Position numbers and translations under genes: made by a program. From NCBI GenBank assembly GCA_021203205.1, contig JAJQBQ010000045.1, forward strand, positions 1-47,404: a DNA stretch of 47,404 nt, in the 5' to 3' direction. Shown here one piece after another: positions 21,689-29,900 of this stretch. Under the pieces are notes generated by a model. The model had not been told where the DNA came from, made no database searches, and worked only from the letters and a program-made list of their open reading frames with translations. The DNA comes from Lachnospiraceae bacterium. Its GTDB lineage: Bacteria; Bacillota; Clostridia; Lachnospirales; Lachnospiraceae. How positions within the stretch are numbered: position 1 is the first letter of the stretch; every line of letters begins with the position of its first letter.

Positions 21689-23368
21689 TCGCCCGGTGAA
21701 AGCCGCAGATATTCCGTCCAGTATGTCTGCCGAGGTCATGCTCCGCTCCCCGAGCCGTTCCGCCGCCCGGTCTCCTGCGAGCCCGTGGATATATACGCCG
21801 AGGGCCGCCGCCCCGCACACGTCAGGTTCCGCTCCGAGAAGCCCGGCAATGATGCCGGTCAGCACATCCCCGGAGCCGCCGACCGCCATGCCGGCGTTTC
21901 CGCTGGTATTCAGGAAGGTTCTCTTTCCGCCGTCGCTGATGACGGTGCGGGCCCCTTTCAATACGCAGACACAGCCATATCCGGCGGCAAACTCCCGCGC
22001 GGTTTTCAGCGGATTTTCCCGAACCTCCGCACTGGAAAGCCCGGTCAGGCGTGCCATCTCAACAACGTGGGGCGTGACAATCACCCGCTCGTGCAGGAGC
22101 CCGTATAAGTCCGTATCCCGGGCAGCACGGCTGTGGCTGATGCAGTTTAACGCGTCCGCGTCCGCCACCGCCGGTTTCCCCGATGAGAGCGCCAGTGCCA
22201 CCAGTTTTTCCGCCTCCGCGTCGGTGCCGAGCCCGGGACCGATCGCCAGGCAGTCCGCCCGCGCGATCATTTCCTCCGCCCGGCTCCTGGGGGCAAAGAT
22301 CGCTTCCGGCAATGCCGTCTGAATCGGGATGCGGTTTTCTTCGGCGGATATCACCGTAACGATTCCCGCACCCGCGCGGTACGCAGCCTTCGCCGCGAGA
22401 AGCGCCGCACCGCACATGCCGCCGGAGCCGGCGATGATCGCCACTTTTCCGTAATTTCCCTTGTGGGTATCCGGGTTTCGCTTCGGAAGCGCAAGGATGT
22501 CCGACATCTCGAGATGCCGAACCGTGCCCGCCCCGAGAACGGATGCCTCCGGCGGGATTCCGATGTCCGCCGTCACCGTTTTTCCGGCGCAGCCGGCCCC
22601 CGGGTACAGCAGCAGCCCGGGTTTTTCCCAACCAAAGGTCACGGTTTTATCCGCCTCCAGGGCAATCCCCATCACGGCACCCGTGTCGGCGTGAATTCCG
22701 CTGGGAACATCCACGGAAATCACGCGCAGCTTTCCGTTCTGTCTTTCCCGACGTATCTTTCGTATACACTCCCCGTATGTACCGGCAATCGGGCGGGAGA
22801 GTCCGATGCCGAAAACGGCGTCCACCACTATAGTATATTCGCCCGGGTTCCAATCCTTGCCAACAAATTCGCACAATTTTGAAAGGATGGCAAACTGCCC
22901 GGCAAAACCCGCGCTGCAGCGGGGCGGCAGAGGTTCCCCTTCCGTCGCCTGTGTGGGGGAGATTTCCCCGTCTGAGACCGAATTGCCATCGGTACGCCTC
23001 TTCCGCGATTCCGTGCGGGAAAAATCACTGTGTTCTGTGTCGGAACTTTCCTCCGGGCTTCTTCCGACTTCGGAGGATTCATCTTCGTTTTTTAACGAAA
23101 ATACCCGCACACTGTCTTTTGAGACAATCGCCACAGACACCCGAAGGCCCCCGAGGTACGCCATGCGCGCCGCCGCCAGACCGTCGCCCCCGTTATTTCC
23201 CGTGCCGCAGAGAAATAAAACGGAGTCCTCCGGACCCGCTTCCTTTAAAAGCTCCTGCCAGACCGCGTACGCCGCCCTCTCCATCAGGACTTCCTCCGGA
23301 ATTCCGATCCTGCGGATCGCATTTTGTTCGAGCTTTCGCATCTCATCTGCGCTTACGATATATTTCAT
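21686..23368 (-). CDS. nnr: Bifunctional NAD(P)HX epimerase / ADP-dependent dehydratase
   Basis: About 560 residues that repair hydrated NAD(P)H. The N-terminal YjeF_N epimerase (about 1-210) starts KYIVSADEMRKLEQNAI and has LCGTGNNGGDGLAAAR; the C-terminal dehydratase (about 280-555) has HKGNYGKVAIIAGSGGMCGA, the NPDTHKG segment and NTSGNAGMAVGGSGDVLTG. Residues about 89-155 are a hydrophilic S/E/R-rich insertion inside the epimerase domain, absent from typical homologues. Start at 23368: AAGGGGG lies 5 nt upstream. It follows acpS by 20 bp; the acpS-nnr pairing is common in bacteria. Confidence 0.94.
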   Translation of the reverse strand: MKYIVSADEMRKLEQNAIRRIGIPEEVLMERAAYAVWQELLKEAGPEDSVLFLCGTGNNGGDGLAAARMAYLGGLRVSVAIVSKDSVRVFSLKNEDESSEVGRSPEESSDTEHSDFSRTESRKRRTDGNSVSDGEISPTQATEGEPLPPRCSAGFAGQFAILSKLCEFVGKDWNPGEYTIVVDAVFGIGLSRPIAGTYGECIRKIRRERQNGKLRVISVDVPSGIHADTGAVMGIALEADKTVTFGWEKPGLLLYPGAGCAGKTVTADIGIPPEASVLGAGTVRHLEMSDILALPKRNPDTHKGNYGKVAIIAGSGGMCGAALLAAKAAYRAGAGIVTVISAEENRIPIQTALPEAIFAPRSRAEEMIARADCLAIGPGLGTDAEAEKLVALALSSGKPAVADADALNCISHSRAARDTDLYGLLHERVIVTPHVVEMARLTGLSSAEVRENPLKTAREFAAGYGCVCVLKGARTVISDGGKRTFLNTSGNAGMAVGGSGDVLTGIIAGLLGAEPDVCGAAALGVYIHGLAGDRAAERLGERSMTSADILDGISAAFTGR

Positions 23369-23388
23369 GTGAACCCCCTTTTTACAAT

Positions 23389-23766
23389 TCACGGCCTCTG
23401 TGATTCAACAGTTTCCGCCACCGCCGTTGCAAAGGAGAGTTCTGCCGTATTGCTGATGGATACGTGGATATTCGTAATACCCAGTTCCTCCATCCGCTCC
23501 TTTGCTCCCCCGAACAGGCGCACGAAGGGCCTGCCGCGCCCGTCCCTTAACACTTCGATTTCCCGGGGACCGAACCCCGAAAACCCGGTGCCGAGGGCCT
23601 TCGCCACTGCCTCCTTTGCGGCAAAATTATCCGCGTAAAGGACTGCTCTGTCTTTGCAGAACGCGATCTCCTCTGACGTATAGCAATGGTTGCGAAACGC
23701 CTCTTTTTGGACCGCGTCCGCGACCCGCGCGATCTCTGTGAGATCATTTCCGATTCCTTTGATCAT
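23389..23766 (-). CDS. acpS: Holo-[acyl-carrier-protein] synthase
   Basis: A 125-residue phosphopantetheinyl transferase that activates acyl carrier protein with CoA. MIKGIGNDLTEIARV contains the metal-binding Asp (GNDLTEI) and FAAKEAVAKALGTGFSGF carries the conserved KEA lysine and glutamate. HVSISNTAELSFATAVAE is the C-terminal motif, with Asn where many homologues have His. Start at 23766: GGAGGAGG lies just upstream; the longer frame to 23814 lacks support. It is the first gene of acpS-nnr, possibly continuing to mazF. Confidence 0.94.
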   Translation of the reverse strand: MIKGIGNDLTEIARVADAVQKEAFRNHCYTSEEIAFCKDRAVLYADNFAAKEAVAKALGTGFSGFGPREIEVLRDGRGRPFVRLFGGAKERMEELGITNIHVSISNTAELSFATAVAETVESQRP

Positions 23767-24044
23767 GCCTCCTCCTTCCTGTCGGATCACACGTTTTCTC
23801 TCACTTATCCACAATCATAAAACCGGATCACACCCTCTCATATCCATGATGCAGGCTATTCCCGGCCTGTGTCGGATCCCTGATACCGGACTTTCCTGCG
23901 CCGGGCCAAACGTTACAATCAAATTACGCTCATTTCCATGAGTATTTGCCCTCACGTTTAATGTGTAAGGATTCAGGCGGATGAACCCGCGAAAAACCGC
24001 TGATTTCATCCACTGTCTTCAACCGTTTAAATCAAAGTTTCCGC

Positions 24045-24073
24045 TTGAAAAATTTCCTTCCTTTTGAGATACT
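24045..24073 (+). promoter_or_regulatory. Candidate promoter of the LytTR gene; remainder of the acpS-LytTR gap
   Basis: TTGAAA (24045-24050), a 17-bp spacer and GATACT (24068-24073) lie 32 bp before the TTG start. The rest of the divergent gap 23767-24044 shows no gene, RNA or clear promoter to my eye. Confidence 0.5.
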
Positions 24074-24105
24074 TTCTTACAACATTCGCAGGAAGGAGGT
24101 GTTGA

Positions 24106-24432
24106 TTGAAGCAAAATGAGGATAAACTCATTATCAGCAGCCGTGGAAGAATTGATCTTCTGAATAAAAACGAGATCTTCTACATTCACAGTGAGCATCG
24201 GCAGGTTCACATCCATATGCCCTGTGAAACCTACAGCTTTTACCGCACGCTGGATGAAGTGGAAGAGAACATAAGCGACAGCCATTTCATGCGGATTCAC
24301 AAATCATTTCTGATTAACACGAGTTTCGTTTGCAGGATTGACGGCGGAACGCTGTACATCACGACCGGCGAACATTTGCCGGTGAGCCGACGGTATCTTA
24401 CGTCCGTTCACCGGCGGTTCCGGGCACTGTAA
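24106..24432 (+). CDS. Stand-alone LytTR DNA-binding regulator
   Basis: A 108-residue protein consisting of one LytTR DNA-binding domain: KNEIFYIHSEHRQVHIHM, then the YRTLDEVEENISDSHFMRIH segment and KSFLINTSFV, and a C-terminal LPVSRRYLTSVHRRF. There is no receiver or membrane domain, so any signal must come by expression level or an unseen partner. The start is TTG: AAGGAGGT lies 5-6 nt before it, and no ATG fits. It is flanked by divergent acpS and a convergent ABC-F gene that ends 15 bp away. Targets are unknown. Confidence 0.85.
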   Translation: MKQNEDKLIISSRGRIDLLNKNEIFYIHSEHRQVHIHMPCETYSFYRTLDEVEENISDSHFMRIHKSFLINTSFVCRIDGGTLYITTGEHLPVSRRYLTSVHRRFRAL

Positions 24433-24447
24433 TTGTGAATTGTGTTT

Positions 24448-26493
24448 TTACGGCTCCCCCAGCGTTTCCCAGCGCTCATACAGTTCAAGAAGCGCCAGCT
24501 CGTTCTCTTCCTTTTCCTTCTGCAGGGCAAGAAGTCTGGCCGCATCCGAAAAGACCTCTTCTTCCGTAAAGAGACGGTCGATCTCCTCGTTTCTCGTCTC
24601 AAGGCGGGTGATTTCGGCTTCGGTTTTTTCCAGCTCATTTTTCCGCCTGCGGAGCCTGGCTTTTTCTTCTTTTTGCAGAAGCCAGTCGCCTTTTGCCGTA
24701 CCGTCTGCTGTCGTCCCGCGCACGCCGGGCTTTCCGGAATCCGCGCTGTCGGAAGATGCGCCGGTGTTTTCCGGCTCCCTGATCTTCTTTCCGCCCGCCT
24801 TTCCGGTCACGGCAGCCCGTTCTCCCGCTCTGTCCCCTGATATCCGACCCGTCTTCCCGTCCTGCGCCGGGTCGGATTCAGGGGCGTTTTTCTTTTCCAT
24901 ATAATAATCGTAATTTCCCTGCCAGGAGGTAAGTCTGCCGTTCTCCAGCTCCAGGATACGCGTCGCCGTCCGGTTAATAAAATAACGGTCATGGGAGACG
25001 TAGAGAAGTGTTCCCGTGTACTCATTCAGAGCCTGTTCCAGGATCTCCCTGGAAGTCACATCCAGATGGTTCGTAGGCTCATCCAGTACCAGAAAGTTTG
25101 CGCCCGAAAGCATCAGCTTCGCCAGGCTTAAGCGGCCGCGCTCCCCGCCGCTTAAGTCGCCCACGCGCTTGAATACATCCTCCCCCGTAAAAAGAAATGC
25201 CGCGAGAACATTGCGGATTTTCGTGTTGTCAAAGGCAGGATACGCATCCCCGATCTCGTCAAACACCGTCTTGTCCGCATGGAGCGTATGATGTTCCTGG
25301 TCAAAATAACCGATCTTCACCTTCGCACCCTGCCTTACGATGCCGGCATCCTGTGGTACCATGCCGTTTATAATCTTTAAAATGGTGGTCTTCCCCGTGC
25401 CGTTTCCTCCGATCAGCGCGACGCGCTCACCCCGGCGAATCTGAATGTCCAGACCGGAAAACAGGTGCTTTTCCCCGAAGGATTTCGCAAGCCCCTCCAC
25501 CAGAAGCACGTCCTGCCCGCTGACCGCGTCCGGGCGAAAGGAAAGGCGCATGGCGGAATCTTCCTCCGGCGGCTTCTCCGTGCGGTTCTGCAGCTGCTTC
25601 GCGAGCATTTTCTCGCGGCTTTCCGCCCGTTTGACGGATTTTTCCCGGTTAAAGGATTTCAGTTTGGCGATCACTTCCTGCTGGTGTTCAATTTCCTGCT
25701 GCTCGTTCTGCCAGGCCTTGCGCTGTGCATTGCGGATGATCTCCTTCTTCTCGCGGAAGGCCGTATAGTTTCCGGGGAAGGTCATGATTTCCCCGTTTTC
25801 GATCTCGATCACCTTTGTGACAATCTTGTCCAGAAAATAGCGGTCGTGGGCCGCCACGATCACGGCACCCCGGTAGCTCTGCAGAAATGTCTCCAGCCAG
25901 CGGACACTTTCCATATCCAGATGGTTCGTCGGCTCATCCAGGAGAATGAGGTCGGGCTTTGCAAGCAGCAGACGCCCCAATGATACTCTGGTTTTCTGTC
26001 CGCCGGAAAGCTCCCGGATATCCTGCCCGAAATCCTTCTCGTCGAATCCCAGCCCCTTTAACACGCCCACCACCTCGCTGCGATAGGCGTAGCCGTCCAT
26101 CTGTTCGAAACGGTGCATGTCCTGATCATATTCTTTCAGCGCGCGCGCAAGCTCCTCTCCCCCGAGGTTTTTCATGCGCCGCTCATTTTCACGAATTTTC
26201 TCTTCCAGATCCGGAATTTCCTGCTTCGTGGAAAGCAGGTAGTCGTAGATTGTGCCGGATGCGGTCAGATCCTGGTGCTGTGCCAGGTAACCGAAGGTCT
26301 TCGACTTTGCAAAGATCACCTCGCCCCCGTCCGGCTCCGACTCGCCGGTCAGAATGCGAAACAGCGTCGTCTTTCCCGCGCCGTTTACGCCGATCAGCGC
26401 GACCTTCTCCCCCTCCTCAACAAAAAAGGAGCAGTCCTTTAAGACCTGCTTTTCCGGGAATTCTTTTTTTACCGATTTACATGCAAGAATCAT
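24448..26493 (-). CDS. ABC-F family ribosome-associated ATPase
   Basis: A 681-residue ABC-F protein with two ABC domains and no membrane segment; such proteins act on the ribosome as translation factors or antibiotic-protection factors. Domain 1: Walker A GVNGAGKTT, signature LSGGQKTRVSLGR, Walker B LILLDEPTNHLD. The linker (EKKEIIRNAQRKAWQNEQQE) joins to domain 2: GGNGTGKTT, LSGGERGRLSLAK and FLVLDEPTNHLD. A low-complexity G/A/K/D segment precedes the C-terminal coiled coil. Start at 26493 (MILACKSVKKEF): AAGGGG lies 8 nt upstream. The 41-residue extension to 26616 would begin within the promoter's -10 region, so it is not translated. Subfamily, and thus resistance role, cannot be assigned. 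Confidence 0.93.
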   Translation of the reverse strand: MILACKSVKKEFPEKQVLKDCSFFVEEGEKVALIGVNGAGKTTLFRILTGESEPDGGEVIFAKSKTFGYLAQHQDLTASGTIYDYLLSTKQEIPDLEEKIRENERRMKNLGGEELARALKEYDQDMHRFEQMDGYAYRSEVVGVLKGLGFDEKDFGQDIRELSGGQKTRVSLGRLLLAKPDLILLDEPTNHLDMESVRWLETFLQSYRGAVIVAAHDRYFLDKIVTKVIEIENGEIMTFPGNYTAFREKKEIIRNAQRKAWQNEQQEIEHQQEVIAKLKSFNREKSVKRAESREKMLAKQLQNRTEKPPEEDSAMRLSFRPDAVSGQDVLLVEGLAKSFGEKHLFSGLDIQIRRGERVALIGGNGTGKTTILKIINGMVPQDAGIVRQGAKVKIGYFDQEHHTLHADKTVFDEIGDAYPAFDNTKIRNVLAAFLFTGEDVFKRVGDLSGGERGRLSLAKLMLSGANFLVLDEPTNHLDVTSREILEQALNEYTGTLLYVSHDRYFINRTATRILELENGRLTSWQGNYDYYMEKKNAPESDPAQDGKTGRISGDRAGERAAVTGKAGGKKIREPENTGASSDSADSGKPGVRGTTADGTAKGDWLLQKEEKARLRRRKNELEKTEAEITRLETRNEEIDRLFTEEEVFSDAARLLALQKEKEENELALLELYERWETLGEP

Positions 26494-26616
26494 TGTGTTC
26501 CCCTTTTTACCGGTGTCCGGCGGCCTTAGAAGCAAAATTTGCCGTGTCTCACAGCCCGTCAGTTTTCCGGTCAGTACGAAAAAGGCAGCAAAGTGTAAGT
26601 TTTTGCCGCGCTGCAT

Positions 26617-26645
26617 AGCCTAACAGACCGAAATTAATTTGTCAA
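26617..26645 (-). promoter_or_regulatory. Promoter of the ABC-F gene
   Basis: On the minus strand TTGACA (26640-26645), 17-bp spacer and TAGGCT (26617-26622) with an upstream TG (extended -10). The resulting leader of about 115 nt contains a weak GCAGC/GCTGC hairpin followed by CTTTTT, a possible attenuator. Confidence 0.6.
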
Positions 26646-26828
26646 CGTAAAATTGCAGCCCATACCGTTTGCAGCAAAGCATCCGCGCATGTCGAAGCTC
26701 ACCCTGTAAACCTCGGGTAACTGAACATGATTCGCAACATCAGGGCCCGGAGTCGTTCGCTATCTGTGAATTTTTTATAAATATTTTGTAAACTTTCTAA
26801 AAATTTTATTTTCCGGTGGATTTTCCAC

Positions 26829-26933
26829 GGACAAGGTGCTATAACCATGAACTGTTTGGACAGGCTTTCCTGTCCTTTTTCCAACATGATAATCCGGATA
26901 GGATGTATATACATTTTTCAACGAATGAGGTAA
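26829..26933 (+). promoter_or_regulatory. Putative leader-peptide attenuator upstream of the giant activase gene
   Basis: A terminator-like hairpin GGACAGG-CTTT-CCTGTCC followed by TTTTT lies at 26858-26880. It sits inside a 28-codon frame (ATG 26847, TAA 26931-26933) with AAGGTG 9 nt upstream, ending 4 bp before the activase start. The peptide has Cys at 3, 9 and 20. Upstream GGACAAGG (26829-26836) could pair with CCTGTCC instead, as an antiterminator. A further hairpin (CCGGTGGA-TTT-TCCACGG) lies at 26813-26830. The rest of the gap 26646-26812 is AT-rich with no gene seen. The arrangement is visible; regulation is inference. Confidence 0.45.
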
Positions 26934-26937
26934 CGAA

Positions 26938-29900
26938 ATGACTACCACCAGGCTCGATGCACTCCGACTGACGGTCGGTATCGACATCGGTTCCACTACC
27001 ACAAAAATTCTGGCCGTAAACGATGCGGACGGCAGCATTGTTCTGTCCGATTACCGGCGCCACCACGCAGACCAGGCAGGCAGCGTATGCCGCGCTCTTA
27101 TTCTCTTAAGCAAAGCCTGCCCCGACGAACCGGACACGCCGGTTCTCATACGCGCCGCCCTCACCGGTTCCGGCTCCGGCGGCATCGCGGAGGCGCTCGG
27201 CGTCCCCTTTGTGCAGGAGGTCGTGGCCAATTCCATCGCCCTGCGGGATCGCTATGAGAATGTCAGCACCGCGATCGAGCTGGGCGGGCAGGACGCGAAG
27301 ATGATTTTCTTTCGCCGGGATGAGAATACCGGCGTTCTGAATGTGGCGGACATGCGCATGAACGGTTCCTGTGCCGGCGGTACCGGAGCCTTTATCGATG
27401 AGGTCGCCTCCATTTTGAAGGTGCCGATCGAGGAATTCAACGGGCTCGCCGAAAAAGGCGATACCGTGTACGATATCTCCGGCCGCTGCGGCGTGTACGC
27501 AAAGACCGACATCCAGCCCCTGCTCAATCAGGGAGTATCCCGGGCAAATCTCGCGCTCTCCTCCTTCCACGCCATCGCGAAACAGACCATCGGCGGCCTC
27601 GCACAGGGGCTCGACATCCATGCGCCTGTGGTCTTCGAGGGAGGTCCGCTGACCTTCAACCCCCGCCTTGTCCGGGTTTTCGCCGAGCGTCTCCTGCTCT
27701 CTCCGGAGGATGTTCTGATCCCGGAAAACCCGGAAATGATGATCGCAAAGGGCGCCGTCCTGGCGGTGGATACCATGTTTGCGGACACAAAACCTGTCAC
27801 AGTCCGCGACCTGCTGGAACGCCTTTCCGCCTTTGTTTCCCGCTCCGGCGACTCTTCCGGCAGCGCAAAACCGTTTTTCGATTCTTCCGAAGAACAGGCT
27901 GCTTTCCTTGCGCACCACAGGCTTCCGGAATTTCGTCCTCTGAAACCCCGGGCGGGACAGGTCTACCGCGCTTTTTTGGGCATTGACTCCGGAAGCACCA
28001 CCACAAAGTTTGTCCTCATGGACGAAGACGAACAGCTTCTGGATTCCTTCTACGCGCCCAACGCAGGCGACCCGCTGACCGTGGCAAAAAACGCGCTGAT
28101 CGCCATGCGCAACCGGTTCCGGGATGCCGGCGCCGGTCTCGAAATCCTCGCGGCGGGCGCAACCGGCTACGGCGAGATGCTTTTTCACCGTGCTTTTTCC
28201 ACGGAATGTCACGCCGTAGAAACCGTAGCCCACGCCAGGGCTACGCGCAAATATGTCGGAGATGCCACATTTATTCTCGATATCGGCGGCCAGGACATGA
28301 AAGCCATCTGGCTTTCCGACGGCATTATCACAAATATCGTTGTGAACGAGGCCTGCTCCTCCGGCTGCGGTTCTTTTCTGGAAAATTTTGCCGGAACGCT
28401 CCACATCCCCGTGGAGGAGATCGCGGCATCCGCCTTCCGCAGCGAACATCCCGCAGCGCTTGGCAGCCGCTGCACCGTTTTCATGAACAGCAGTATTATC
28501 ACCGAGCAGCGCAACGGCCGAAAGCCCGACGATATCATGGCCGGGCTCTGCCGCTCGATCATAGAGAACGTGTTTACCAAGGTCATCCGCCTCTCCAACC
28601 TGGACGCGCTGGGCGACCATGTCGTCGTGCAGGGTGGGACGTTTCAGAACGATGCCGTGCTCCGTGCGATGGAGCAGTACCTGGGGCGGGAAGTCGTGCG
28701 TGCGCCTTACCCGGGGATCATGGGAGCCATCGGAGCGGCGCTGCTGACGAAGGACCAGTATCTCATGCGTTCGGAATCGGGCCGTAATCCTGCGGCGGCC
28801 GCCATAAAATCCGGCAGTTTGGCACAAAACGCAGCGGATGAAACTGTGCGCCGGGGTGCAGCCGGTCAGAAAACGTCGGATGCGGCGAATCCGCACACCT
28901 TCATCGGCCTGGATGCCCTGGATTCTTTCAGCTATACGGAGGAGGCCAACTCCCCCTGCCCCTTCTGCGGCAACCACTGCCGCCGCTCCGTCCTCACCTT
29001 CCCGAACGGGAATTCCTGGGTGACCAACAACCGCTGTGAGCGGGGTGAGATTCTGGGTGACCCGAAGGACAAGTCCGTTCAGATGCGGTTAAAGCAGAAG
29101 GCGGCCGAAAAGCAGCGCACCGCGAACCTCTTCGATCTGCGTGAAAAGCTCCTGTTTCAGGACTATGACGCCCCCGCGCTTGCCCCGAAGCAGAACCTGA
29201 CCATCGGTCTGCCGCGGGTGCTCTCCTTCTGGGATACCATGCCTTACTGGACAACCTTCTTCCGCTCCCTGGGCTACGATGTGCGCATCTCGGATCAAAG
29301 CTCCCGCAAACTGTATGAGAGCGGACTCTCCGCAGTGACCTCGGATACGGTCTGTTTTCCGGCAAAGCTGGTGCACGGGCACATCCGCAATCTGACCGGA
29401 AAGGCGGACCGCATCTTCATGCCTGCCATCGCCACGGTGCCATCCGAGAACAGGGAGAAAACCAGTGAATTCATGTGTGCCGTAGTAAAAGGCTACCCGA
29501 TTGTCATCCGCAACTCGGATAACCCCGAGGGCCGCTGCGGAGTCCCCTTCGACGCGCCGCTCTTCCACTGGCATGAGAACGCCGACCGCACCGGACAGCT
29601 TGTGAGATATATGAAAGATACCTTCGGAACCGACGAAGCTCTGACCGCGCAGGCCTGCGCAGCGGCGGATGCCGCCCTGGATACCTTCCACCGCAGGCTG
29701 AAGGAGGCAGGCGCTGCGGTTCTGGAAGAGGTTCGAAAAAACGGAAGCTATGCCGTTGTGCTGGCCTCCCGCCCTTACCAGAACGACCCGCTGGTGAACC
29801 ACCAGCTCCCACAGATGTTCACGGAGCTGGGCATCCCGGTTCTCACTGCGGACTCTCTTCCCGGTGCGGAGCAGGTGGATCTGCGCAACAGCCGCCTGGA

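Noticed and set aside
21546-21818. A 90-codon frame between mazF and nnr as a candidate antitoxin
   Set aside because: It overlaps the nnr 3' end in another frame and the 41-bp repeat, and resembles neither RHH nor AbrB-type antitoxins.
26494-26616. Upstream extension of the ABC-F protein by 41 residues
   Set aside because: It would start inside the predicted -10 region, lacks a ribosome binding site, and is not part of the ABC-F fold.
27106-28977. A 623-codon open frame on the minus strand, opposite the giant activase gene, and two further long frames at 29089-30003 and 30538-31476
   Set aside because: These are antisense shadows of a GC-rich, strongly supported coding gene; the translations show no recognisable family and have no ribosome binding sites.
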